Assembly: GCA_022842885.1 (NCBI GenBank)
Contig: JALHOR010000007.1
Location: 59,362-100,646, forward strand
Reading direction: 5' to 3'
Source of the DNA: Anaerolineae bacterium
Lineage (GTDB): Bacteria; Chloroflexota; Anaerolineae; Aggregatilineales; Phototrophicaceae
DNA length: 41,285 nucleotides
The notes below the pieces were generated by a model that was given only the letters and a program-made list of their open reading frames with translations, was not told where the DNA came from and did not search any database. Positions 23,703 to 31,074 of this stretch are shown one piece after another (within the stretch, counting starts at the first letter, position 1; each line of letters opens with the position of its first letter). The translations under genes were made by a program, and so were the position numbers.

Positions 23703-24078
23703 GGGAGCGACTTTAGATTCGACAGCGGAGGCTGAAGCCGCACTGCGTGTCGTGCGCCTGACACGTAAAACGGGCAACAAAAGATAAATGCGAACAACAA
23801 TCGCTATGCTCTGGCTGCCTAAACACAGCTAAGGGCGTTGGCTCTTAAGATAGCCAACCGTTCCCACTCACCGCATCTGTCCGGGGGGTGAGGGGCGTGA
23901 CAAAGGCAGAGTGCGCTACTGGTAACGCTGATGACCCAGAGCAAAGAAAGGATCGGCTGGTTGGGGGCATACCGTGTTTGCCGGGATAGCCCCTGACGAG
24001 ATGAAATAGCAAACTACACACGTAGACGTGCGCGATTCGAGTCCGTTGGACCCGGGGGGCGGGTCCCCGGCGCTTCCA
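23703..24078 (+). ncRNA. ssrA: Transfer-messenger RNA (tmRNA)
   Basis: The 5' end GGGAGCGACTTTAGATTCGA is the conserved tmRNA start. GGGAGCG pairs with CGCTTCC (24071-24077) to make the acceptor stem, and an A at 24078 is the discriminator; CCA is not encoded. The tag frame starts at GCG 23790 and reads ANNNRYALAA, then TAA at 23820-23822; the YALAA end is the standard proteolysis signal. tmRNA rescues stalled ribosomes with SmpB. The T-arm is odd: stem CCGGG (24052-24056) and CCCGG (24066-24070) enclose GGGCGGGTC instead of a TTCGANT-type loop. A strong terminator follows. Confidence 0.93.
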
Positions 24079-24089
24079 TCGTAAATGAT

Positions 24090-24127
24090 AAAAGGCTTAT
24101 CTTCATGGATAAGCCTTTTATTTTTTC
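24090..24127 (+). terminator. Rho-independent terminator of ssrA
   Basis: The arms AAAAGGCTTATC (24090-24101) and GATAAGCCTTTT (24108-24119) are perfect 12-bp complements with the loop TTCATG, followed by ATTTTTT. Confidence 0.92.
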
Positions 24128-24170
24128 CTCACTTTGTGAAAAAATTCCCATTCTTGCATCCGCACTCAAG

Positions 24171-24192
24171 ATTGCATACAATTATACAAAAT
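24171..24192. promoter_or_regulatory. Operator-like site upstream of the GntR gene
   Basis: ATTGCATACAAT (24171-24182) differs at one base from the ATTGTATACAAT palindromes upstream of the transporter operon, and is followed by TATACAAAAT. It lies 66 bp before the regulator start, which suggests autoregulation. Confidence 0.5.
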
Positions 24193-24247
24193 AGACTGTG
24201 TATAAATATGTTTTTATTGAAACATACACTTATAAAAAGACATCATT

Positions 24248-24919
24248 ATGTCGCTGTTTTCTCAAATTCGGGCAGTCAGCCTGCGTGAACAAGTCGCTGA
24301 CCAAATCCGCACCGCTATTATTGAGGGACGGCTGAAACCCAATGACCACATCGCCGAAGCCACCCTCACGCGCCAGTTGGGCGTTAGCCGTACCCCCGTC
24401 CGCGAAGCCCTCATTTTATTAGAGCGCGAATCGTTGGTCTTCTCGATACCCCATCGCGGTTGCTTCGTGCGGGCTTTTGATGTCGAAGATGTTACGGCAT
24501 TATTCACCATGCGGATTAACCTAGAAAATTTCGCGGCAGAATTGACGATTAATCGCCTGACCGAAGAGGACTACGCCGAACTTCGCAATCTCATCGCCCT
24601 CCAAAAACTCTACATTGAACAGGCAGATTATAAGCAGGTTCGCACGACGGATATGGCATTTCACCAATATCTCATCAATGCCAGTCGTCACCCGCACCTG
24701 ATGCGCCATTGGCAAGAATTAGTGGCACAAATTGCAGCGGTCTTATACCTCCGTGCCGAAGGACATCCTAATTTTGATGAGCATCGCGCCATCGTAGACC
24801 ACCAAAGCATTTTACAAGCGTATATTGCTCACGATTTAGAGCAGGTAAAAAGTGAAAATCGGCGCATTAACCAGCGCGTCTTGGATGAGTGTACGCTAGC
24901 AATTCAGCGGTTAGTCTAA
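24248..24919 (+). CDS. GntR family transcriptional regulator, FadR/FCD subgroup
   Basis: The 223-residue protein has an N-terminal winged helix (about 12-75: LREQVADQIRTAIIEGRLKP, then TRQLGVSRTPVREALILLERE) and an FCD ligand-binding domain (about 85-215). The latter contains the metal-site histidines in DMAFHQYLINASRHP and VDHQSILQAY. This subgroup typically represses sugar-acid and organic-acid catabolic operons and is released by a pathway intermediate. Operator-like palindromes lie upstream of this gene and twice upstream of the transporter operon that follows, in accord with local repression. Start ATG 24248 has no clear ribosome-binding site. Confidence 0.9.
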   Translation: MSLFSQIRAVSLREQVADQIRTAIIEGRLKPNDHIAEATLTRQLGVSRTPVREALILLERESLVFSIPHRGCFVRAFDVEDVTALFTMRINLENFAAELTINRLTEEDYAELRNLIALQKLYIEQADYKQVRTTDMAFHQYLINASRHPHLMRHWQELVAQIAAVLYLRAEGHPNFDEHRAIVDHQSILQAYIAHDLEQVKSENRRINQRVLDECTLAIQRLV

Positions 24920-24959
24920 TATTTAAAGATAAAAGCCCTTTCAAAATTCAGTTCTTTCG

Positions 24960-24987
24960 GTAGCGGCGAGGCATACCTCACCCCTGC
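24960..24987. repeat. GTAGGGG-type palindromic repeat, copy 5 (degenerate)
   Basis: The site reads GTAGCGGCGAGG at the left and CCTCACCCCTGC at the right around CATA. It matches the family consensus with several mismatches. It lies 40 bp after the GntR stop. Confidence 0.5.
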
Positions 24988-25044
24988 AAAAAGCCATTTT
25001 GAAATAAGCTGTACGCAGTACCCAAGATTTTTGCTGGCGCGTAA

Positions 25045-25063
25045 ATTGTATACAATATGCAAT
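25045..25063. promoter_or_regulatory. GntR operator-like site 1
   Basis: ATTGTATACAATATGCAAT contains a perfect 12-bp palindrome (25045-25056). The same 19 bp recur at 25080-25098, with 35 bp between the two starts. Confidence 0.65.
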
Positions 25064-25079
25064 ATCCATTTAAAATGAG

Positions 25080-25098
25080 ATTGTATACAATATGCAAT
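25080..25098. promoter_or_regulatory. GntR operator-like site 2
   Basis: The site is identical over 19 bp to site 1 and again centred on ATTGTATACAAT (25080-25091). A 35-bp offset is a little over three helical turns, so two dimers could bind on nearly the same face. Confidence 0.65.
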
Positions 25099-25248
25099 TT
25101 TACATTGCTTTCGACATCCTTTAAGGATGATAACGAAGGGCTTTACTCACACTACACAGGAGGCAGGCAGCAGCACACCATTTATCAGTCAATGTGTCGT
25201 CGAAATGCTAGTCTTTTTGTATATTTTATGTTGAGGAGCAGACTCCTA

Positions 25249-26283
25249 ATGAAAACGTCTATGAAATACTTAGGGCTTTTCGTCATTGCAGTGTTGTCCG
25301 TAGTCGTGTCGTTTGGCGTGGTCAGCGCCCAAACTGATGTGACGATTTGTTTTGGCTTCCAAGATTTGGAAACCGAATTCTGGGTTGCCGGGCATCGCGC
25401 CATCACCGAAACCTTGCGTGGTCAGGGGATTGAAGTGTTGGAATACAACGCCAATGAAGACCCCAACCGCCAACTGGAACAAATTCGGGAATGCATCGCG
25501 CAAGGCGTAGATGGCATCATCATCATCCCGCAAGATGGCGATAGTGCCAACACGATTGTTGCCGAAGCCCAAGAAAATGATGTGCCGATAGCCGTCTTTA
25601 ATCGTCCGCCCAATGACCGCAGCGCCGGCGTGATTGTCGTTGCTGATAATGTGAGTGCGACGGAACAAGCGGTTGAATTTATTGCCCAGAAAGCTCTGCG
25701 CCAATTTGAAATTACGGGCGAAGCTGTGACCCCGCTGATTCTGGTGGGCGCTCTGCAAGATACGAATGCCATTGGTCGCCGCGACGGGTTCTTTAATGTG
25801 ATTACGCGCTACAATGAACGCTATCCCGGTCTGTTCAATGAGCCGATTGAAGTGGCAACTGAATGGGACGCCGCCACTGCATTGGCGAACTTAGAAGCCG
25901 CTATCACAGCGAACCCGAATGTGGACTTCATCTTCACATCCTCGGACTTCCTATTCCCCACCATCCGTTCCGTGCTGGAACCGCGTGGTATGTGGGTACC
26001 GATGGGTCAACCCGGTCACGTCTTGTTGGCAGGGTTAGATGGTGATGCGACGGCGTGCCAGTTGATTGACCAAGGCTATGTGGATGCTACCGGTGTCCAG
26101 AACTTGTTCTTGGAAGCTGAATTGACGATGAACCGTTTGCTCCAAGCGATTGAAGCGGGCGAAACAGCCCCCAACGAAGTGCTGCTTGACCCCGGCTTCG
26201 CGCTGACTGCTGGCAATATTTTCTTCCAACGGTCAGATATGTGGGGCTGCGTGTTGTATGACGATGGCTTCCTCGACCAATAA
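25249..26283 (+). CDS. Sugar ABC transporter substrate-binding protein (RbsB-like, cluster B)
   Basis: The protein has 344 residues from ATG 25249, 10 nt after GAGGAG. The first 27 residues are a typical signal peptide ending VVSA before QTDV; there is no lipobox. The mature protein follows the ribose-binding-protein pattern: FWVAGHRAITETLRGQGIEV, NRQLEQIRECIAQGVDGIIIIPQDGDS, VPIAVFNRPP, the GRRDGFFN hinge region and VLLAGLDGD. It is exported and delivers a sugar or sugar alcohol to the permeases encoded next. It has two paired cysteine candidates (ITICFGF-like start and CVLYDD end). The upstream ATG at 25057 would put 64 unrelated residues before the signal peptide and overlap operator 1. 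Confidence 0.92.
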   Translation: MKTSMKYLGLFVIAVLSVVVSFGVVSAQTDVTICFGFQDLETEFWVAGHRAITETLRGQGIEVLEYNANEDPNRQLEQIRECIAQGVDGIIIIPQDGDSANTIVAEAQENDVPIAVFNRPPNDRSAGVIVVADNVSATEQAVEFIAQKALRQFEITGEAVTPLILVGALQDTNAIGRRDGFFNVITRYNERYPGLFNEPIEVATEWDAATALANLEAAITANPNVDFIFTSSDFLFPTIRSVLEPRGMWVPMGQPGHVLLAGLDGDATACQLIDQGYVDATGVQNLFLEAELTMNRLLQAIEAGETAPNEVLLDPGFALTAGNIFFQRSDMWGCVLYDDGFLDQ

Positions 26284-26300
26284 CGACTAGGCGATAACTG

Positions 26301-26323
26301 TTGGGCGGGTACTGCCCGCCCAA
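26301..26323 (+). promoter_or_regulatory. Intercistronic hairpin after the binding-protein gene
   Basis: The arms TTGGGCGGG (26301-26309) and CCCGCCCAA (26315-26323) form a perfect 9-bp stem with a 5-nt loop, 17 bp after the stop. There is no T run. Hairpins in this position commonly protect the binding-protein mRNA and lower expression of the membrane genes. Confidence 0.6.
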
Positions 26324-26361
26324 TGGCGCAAATTTGTCCGTATGATTTGAGGGAAACCACA

Positions 26362-27543
26362 GTGGCAATCGTTCAAGACAAACTCAGCCCTGATTCAGCT
26401 TTTGCCCTGACCAACAAGGCAAAACGCTCCGACAGGTTCTCAGGCGGAATCGGCATGTTACGCCGATTATTGGTCTCAGATTATTTTGTTTTATACTTAA
26501 CGCTGCTTTTTTTCTTAGTCGCTTCGATTTTTTACCCAACGCTCTCCAATCCGGCGAGCATCACCAACCAGATTCAAAATTTTTGGCCCCTGCTGGCGGT
26601 TGCTATTGGGCAGACGTTTGTCCTGATTATCGGTGGCATTGATTTATCGGTGATTGCCGTGATGGGCATTACCAGCGTCGCCGGGGCATTGGTCATGGCA
26701 GAAAATCTTGACCCGGCATTTTTCGATAAAAGCCCGGTGTGGGGCAGCCTCATGACCGAAGCGGGCGGTGTCTTAGCAGGCAATCCGTTGGCAGTGCCAG
26801 CCGCTGTTTTAACGATGCTGCTCATCGGGACGTTTATCGGGTGGTTAAATGGTGTTGCCATCACGCGCTTTAATCTCGCGCCCTTCATGGTGACGCTGGT
26901 TACTTCGACATTTTTTGCGGCGTTAGCATTATGGCTGACGCAATCGCGCAATATTTCCGGCATTCCAGAAGCCTATGTGACGTTGGGCAAAGGCGATATT
27001 GTCTCGATTTATCTGGGAGCCAAGCTAACACCGGATATTGCCCGCCGCGATATTTTACCCTTCATCACCTATCCTTTTATGATCGCCGCTGGGTTGGCGG
27101 TCGTCGCCCAGTTTCTCCTCAGCCGTACCGTCTTTGGTCGGCGCATGTTTTCGATTGGCACCAATCGTAAAGCCGCCGAAGTATCCGGCGTGCCTACCCA
27201 AAGCGTGATTATCCGCGTGTATATGTTCTGCGGCTTCTGCGCGGCGATGGCATCCGTCTTGTATTCAGGACGTTTAGAAATCGGGCAACCGTCATTCCCT
27301 AACAATCTCCTGTTAGACATCATCGGTGCGGCAGTGATTGGCGGCACGAGTTTGTTTGGCGGTAAAGGCTCGATACGCGGCACATTTTTTGGTGTGGCAT
27401 TTTTTGTGCTGCTGCTGAATATCTTGAATGCCATGCGCTTATCGCCCTTCATAATTGATGCTGTTAAAGGGGCGTTTATTCTGGTGGCGGCATTATTAGA
27501 TATTATCCGTACCCGTGTAGCGAATCAGGAGCAGCGCGTATGA
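26362..27543 (+). CDS. Sugar ABC transporter permease 1 (RbsC-like)
   Basis: The protein has 393 residues from GTG 26362, preferred because GAGGG lies 8 nt upstream; ATG 26323 lies in the arm of the intercistronic hairpin and lacks a ribosome-binding site. The hydrophobic core has the BPD_transp_2 signature: VAIGQTFVLIIGGIDLSV, then TLVTSTFFAALALWLT, GTNRKAAEVSGVP (the cytoplasmic EAA-like loop) and IGAAVIGGTSLFGGKGSIRGT. An insertion of some 30 residues (ENLDPAFFDKSPVWGS...) between the second and third segments is longer than in RbsC. Its stop overlaps the ATPase start by 3-4 nt. It may pair with permease 2. Confidence 0.9.
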   Translation: MAIVQDKLSPDSAFALTNKAKRSDRFSGGIGMLRRLLVSDYFVLYLTLLFFLVASIFYPTLSNPASITNQIQNFWPLLAVAIGQTFVLIIGGIDLSVIAVMGITSVAGALVMAENLDPAFFDKSPVWGSLMTEAGGVLAGNPLAVPAAVLTMLLIGTFIGWLNGVAITRFNLAPFMVTLVTSTFFAALALWLTQSRNISGIPEAYVTLGKGDIVSIYLGAKLTPDIARRDILPFITYPFMIAAGLAVVAQFLLSRTVFGRRMFSIGTNRKAAEVSGVPTQSVIIRVYMFCGFCAAMASVLYSGRLEIGQPSFPNNLLLDIIGAAVIGGTSLFGGKGSIRGTFFGVAFFVLLLNILNAMRLSPFIIDAVKGAFILVAALLDIIRTRVANQEQRV

Positions 27544-29105
27544 CCACGCCTCTCCTGCAAATTAACGCGCTTTCTAAAGCCTTCTTCGGCATTAGTGCGG
27601 TAAAAAGTGTCACGCTGGCGGTGCATCCCGGCGAAATTTTAGGCTTGATTGGGCAGAACGGCGCGGGCAAATCCACGCTAATGAATCTCATTGGGGGTGT
27701 AGTCCCTGCCGATAGCGGTGAGATGCTCCTGAAGGGCAAGCCATATACGCCGCGCACCCCCGCCGATGCCAATAAAAACGGCATTGCCTTCATTCATCAA
27801 GAATTGAATTTGTTTACCAATCTTTCCATTGCGGAAAATATTTTTATTGATGCTTTCCCGCGCACCCGTTGGGGCATGATTGACCGGGTAACGATTAAAA
27901 ACAAAACCCGTGATTTGTTGCAAGCCGTCGGGTTGGAGATAGCACCGGAAACACAGATTGAGCGCATCTCGCCCGGTGAACGCCAATTGGTGGAAATTGC
28001 GCGGGCATTGTACCAAGATGCCGAACTCATCATCTTTGATGAACCCACCACGTCGCTGACTGCCCGCGAGACAGAACGGCTCTTTGCCATCATGCGCCAA
28101 CTCAAAGAACAAGGCAAAGCCATCATCTATATCTCGCATATCCTTAACGACATCCTCAAACTGAGCGATAGCCTTGCTGTGATGCGCGATGGACAATTGA
28201 TGGCACACGAACCCACCGCAGCATTTGATGTGAATCGCATGATTGCGCTGATGGTCGGGCGCAGCATCGAACAGCTTTATCCCCCGCGCAGTACGCCGCC
28301 CTCAACCGAATTGGTCTTGGATATTCACGGTGTCAGCGCCGCAGGTATCGTCGAAAATATTCATCTGCAATTGCATAAGGGCGAAGTGTTGGGCTTATTC
28401 GGGTTGATGGGGTCGGGACGGACAGAACTTGCCCGCATGATTTTTGGACTCGATCCATTTGAAGTCGGTGATATTCGCGTGGAAGGGGTCGCGCTCAACA
28501 ATTTATCGCCACAAAGCAGCATTCGCAACCGCATCGCTTTCGTGACAGAAAATCGGCGCGAAGAAGGTTTGCTGATGAACATAGACATCGCCAACAATAT
28601 CGGTTTGGTGGCATTGCCGGAATTTGCCCGCACGCCGCTGTTGGTGATTGATAGGCGTGAGTTGCTGGATAACGCGCAGCACATGGCAAACACGTTGCAA
28701 CTCAAAAGCGGCAATATCGCGCTGCAAAATGCCAAGGCACTCAGCGGCGGCAACCAACAAAAAGTCGTCATCGCCAAATGGTTGCTCTCGCGCCCGGCAA
28801 TTTTTATCATGGATGAGCCGACACGCGGTATTGATGTCGGCGCGAAATACGAAATTTATGCGATTATCAATCAGCTTGCCGCTGAAGGCAGCGGTGTGTT
28901 GATTATCTCGTCCGAATTAGACGAACTCATCGGCATCTGTGACCGCATTCTGGTGATGAGTCGCGGTGAAATTTATGGGCAGTTTGGGCGCAATGAGTTT
29001 AACGAAGAACGTATTTTGCGTGCCGCCTTCCGTGAGACTGCCGCGATACCCACTGGCGAAAAACTGCCGACTTTAGATGAGATGGCGGAAGGAAGTGCTT
29101 CATGA
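27540..29105 (+). CDS. Sugar ABC transporter ATP-binding protein (RbsA/MglA-like, double ATPase)
   Basis: The 521-residue protein has two fused nucleotide-binding domains. The first has Walker A GQNGAGKST near 40, IHQELNLFTNLSIAENIF, the signature SPGERQLVEIARAL and Walker B LIIFDEPTTSL. The second has the degenerate Walker A GLMGSGRTEL typical of RbsA, VTENRREEGLL, the signature LSGGNQQKVVIAKWL and FIMDEPTRGIDVGAKYEIY. It powers uptake of the bound sugar. It begins at an ATGA overlap with permease 1, with AGGAG upstream, and ends in another ATGA overlap with permease 2, so the three are translationally coupled. Confidence 0.95.
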   Translation: MTTPLLQINALSKAFFGISAVKSVTLAVHPGEILGLIGQNGAGKSTLMNLIGGVVPADSGEMLLKGKPYTPRTPADANKNGIAFIHQELNLFTNLSIAENIFIDAFPRTRWGMIDRVTIKNKTRDLLQAVGLEIAPETQIERISPGERQLVEIARALYQDAELIIFDEPTTSLTARETERLFAIMRQLKEQGKAIIYISHILNDILKLSDSLAVMRDGQLMAHEPTAAFDVNRMIALMVGRSIEQLYPPRSTPPSTELVLDIHGVSAAGIVENIHLQLHKGEVLGLFGLMGSGRTELARMIFGLDPFEVGDIRVEGVALNNLSPQSSIRNRIAFVTENRREEGLLMNIDIANNIGLVALPEFARTPLLVIDRRELLDNAQHMANTLQLKSGNIALQNAKALSGGNQQKVVIAKWLLSRPAIFIMDEPTRGIDVGAKYEIYAIINQLAAEGSGVLIISSELDELIGICDRILVMSRGEIYGQFGRNEFNEERILRAAFRETAAIPTGEKLPTLDEMAEGSAS

Positions 29106-30109
29106 ATTCGCGTATGAATATCCGCCAATTGCTGCTGAATAATTCCACGATTGTGTTGTTTATCGTGGTATTCATCATTTTTGGTATTTGGTCGCCGTTG
29201 TTTTATTCGCCAGAAAATATCACCAACATCATCAAACAAGCCGCGTTCACCGGCATTGTCGCGGTGGGCATGACCTTTGTGCTGCTAACGGCGGGCATTG
29301 ATTTGTCGGTTGGCTCGAATATGTATCTCTCAGTGGTAGTGTCGGGCTTGTTGATGCGCTCGACGGGTATAGATGTTTTGCCTGCGCTCATCATTTCGCT
29401 GATTGTGGGAACACTTTTTGGGGCGTTTAATGCCTTTTGCATCGTCCGGCTCAAAATCATCCCGTTCATGACCACTCTCGGTACACTCATCATTGGGCGC
29501 GGCATCGGCACGGCATTGACTGAATCCAAACAGATAGACTTCCCCGAAAAAATGAATGATTTCGGGCAAACGCTCTTTCTGGGCATTATTCCCATGCCGA
29601 TTGTCGTGTTCGCCTTGGTGATGCTAGCGGGTTATGTGCTGCTGACGCGCACCCAGTTCGGGCGACAAATTTACGCTATCGGCAATGACCCAGAAGCCGC
29701 CCGTAAAGCTGGCATTGATGTTGACCGCGTGATGGCACTGGTTTATATCTTGTGTGGCTTTTTTGCGGGATTAGCGGGTTTTGTGTTGGTCTCGCAGTTG
29801 GGTGGGCGCGTAGACCGCAGTTTTGGCGAAGGGCGCGAATTTGATGCGATTGCGGCGGCAGTCTTGGGTGGCACCAGTTTGTTTGGCGGTGTCGGCAATG
29901 TGTTTGGCACATTTGTCGGCGCATTGCTGATTCAGATGGTACAAACGGGCTTGCAATTTAATCTGGTGAATCTTTATCTGCAACCGATGGTCAAAGCGGT
30001 GGTGATTTTCTTAGCCATCTTTTTTGATAGCTTGCGCGAAGCCAGCCAAAAACGCCTCAAGCGTCGTTTCATTCGCCCGGTATCCGCCAGCACTGCGGGC
30101 GGCGATTAA
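29102..30109 (+). CDS. Sugar ABC transporter permease 2 (RbsC-like)
   Basis: The 335-residue BPD_transp_2 permease has about nine hydrophobic segments: STIVLFIVVFIIFGIWSPL, FTGIVAVGMTFVLLTAGIDLSVG, IIPFMTTLGTLIIGRGIG, GNDPEAARKAGIDVDRV and AVLGGTSLFGGVGNVFGT. Two different permeases flank the ATPase, the usual arrangement for heteromeric transporters of this cluster. The end is basic (KRLKRRFIRP). The gene starts inside the ATPase stop. It is followed by 116 bp holding an imperfect palindromic repeat before the catabolic genes. Confidence 0.93.
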   Translation: MNSRMNIRQLLLNNSTIVLFIVVFIIFGIWSPLFYSPENITNIIKQAAFTGIVAVGMTFVLLTAGIDLSVGSNMYLSVVVSGLLMRSTGIDVLPALIISLIVGTLFGAFNAFCIVRLKIIPFMTTLGTLIIGRGIGTALTESKQIDFPEKMNDFGQTLFLGIIPMPIVVFALVMLAGYVLLTRTQFGRQIYAIGNDPEAARKAGIDVDRVMALVYILCGFFAGLAGFVLVSQLGGRVDRSFGEGREFDAIAAAVLGGTSLFGGVGNVFGTFVGALLIQMVQTGLQFNLVNLYLQPMVKAVVIFLAIFFDSLREASQKRLKRRFIRPVSASTAGGD

Positions 30110-30118
30110 TTATTTTGA

Positions 30119-30190
30119 ACCACGAAGACACAAAGGACACAAAGAAACCCTTTCTCTGTGACACCTCTGTGGTCTCCGTGTCTCTGTGGT
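30119..30190. repeat. Imperfect inverted repeat rich in CACAAAG/TCTCTGTG
   Basis: The left arm ACCACGAAGACAC (30119-30131) pairs with the right arm GTGTCTCTGTGGT (30178-30190) at 11 of 13 positions, with further short GGACACAAAG repeats inside. Sequences of this style recur as dispersed repeats in other genomes. It separates the transporter from the catabolic genes. Confidence 0.5.
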
Positions 30191-30225
30191 GAAATTTATA
30201 TTTTCCCAAACAGGAGTTACAGGAT

Positions 30226-31074
30226 ATGACTATCCATATTGCAATCATGGGCGCGGGCGGCAAGATGGGCTGCCGCATCACCGATAATTTGATGAAGCAC
30301 CCCGATACATATACGCTGTATTATGTCGAAGTCAGCGAATTGGGCATTGCGAATCTGGCAAAGCGCGGGCTAACCCCCACGCCCCAAGCAGAAGCCTCGG
30401 CACAAGCAGAAGCCGTGATTTTGGCACTGCCCGATAAACTGATTGGCAAAATTACCCACGAGATGATTCCGACACTCAAGCCCGGCACAATGGTCATCAG
30501 CCTTGACCCGGCAGCCGCGTATGCTGAAGTCATCCCCCTGCGCGACGATTTGACCTATTATGTTTCACATCCATGCCATCCCCCGCTGTTTGGCGACGAA
30601 GTGACCGAAGAAGCCCGCACCGATTGGTTCGGTGGCGTGAAGGCAAAACATCATATTGTGTCGGCGCTGCATCGCGGTCCTGAAAGCGATTGGGATAAAG
30701 GCGATGGTATTGCCCGTGCGATGTATGCCCCGGTCATGAACAATTATCGTATCACGGTTGAACAAATGGCGATTCTCGAACCGGCATTGGTGGAGACTTT
30801 TGCGGCGACGTGCATTTCTGCCATCAAAGAGGCTTACGATGAAGCCGTAAAAATGGGCGTCCCGGCAGAAGCCGCGTGGGAATTTTTATCAGGTCATGCC
30901 CGCATTGAATTTGCGATTATTTTTGGCTTCTCCGGTTTCCCGTTCAGCGATGGGGCGAAACTGGCGATTCAGCAGGCATATGAAAAAATCTTCAAGCCCG
31001 ATTGGAAAGAGAACATCATGAATTTGGATGCGCTCAAACGCAGCGTGGCACAAATTACCGACAGCCTGAAATAA
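30226..31074 (+). CDS. NAD(P)-binding dehydrogenase with PGDH_C domain, ApnO-like (D-apionate oxidoisomerase family)
   Basis: The 282-residue protein starts with a Rossmann motif, IAIMGAGGKMGCRI (about 4-17), then VILALPDKLIGKI. A helical C-terminal domain follows: SHPCHPPLFGDE, then YRITVEQMAILEPALVETFAATC and PAEAAWEFLSGHARIEFAI, which matches the phosphogluconate-dehydrogenase C-terminal (PF16896) type. Family knowledge: a characterised member is ApnO, which oxidises and isomerises D-apionate to 3-oxo-isoapionate; others are uncharacterised. The ribosome-binding site is CAGGAG. The neighbouring TIM-barrel and Gfo/Idh/MocA genes fit that pathway, but substrate identity is inferred from context. 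It is followed directly by the mutarotase-like gene, with no gap. Confidence 0.7.
   Translation: MTIHIAIMGAGGKMGCRITDNLMKHPDTYTLYYVEVSELGIANLAKRGLTPTPQAEASAQAEAVILALPDKLIGKITHEMIPTLKPGTMVISLDPAAAYAEVIPLRDDLTYYVSHPCHPPLFGDEVTEEARTDWFGGVKAKHHIVSALHRGPESDWDKGDGIARAMYAPVMNNYRITVEQMAILEPALVETFAATCISAIKEAYDEAVKMGVPAEAAWEFLSGHARIEFAIIFGFSGFPFSDGAKLAIQQAYEKIFKPDWKENIMNLDALKRSVAQITDSLK

Larger units (their letters stand above)
24920..25248. other. Regulatory region before the sugar transporter operon, 329 bp
   Basis: No gene is called here. An open stretch from ATG 25057 merely extends the binding-protein frame upstream of its signal peptide. The region holds a degenerate palindromic repeat (24960-24987), two identical operator-like sites (25045-25063 and 25080-25098) and a long leader ending in GAGGAG at 25233-25238. 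Confidence 0.6.

Noticed and set aside
24034..24060. Possible tRNA T-arm (GATTCGAGTCC) suggesting a separate tRNA
   Set aside because: No complementary T-stem or acceptor, anticodon or D-arm can be built around it; it belongs to the tmRNA pairing region.
25057..25248. N-terminal extension of the sugar-binding protein
   Set aside because: It would place 64 unrelated residues before a clear signal peptide and overlap the operator-like site; GAGGAG supports ATG 25249.
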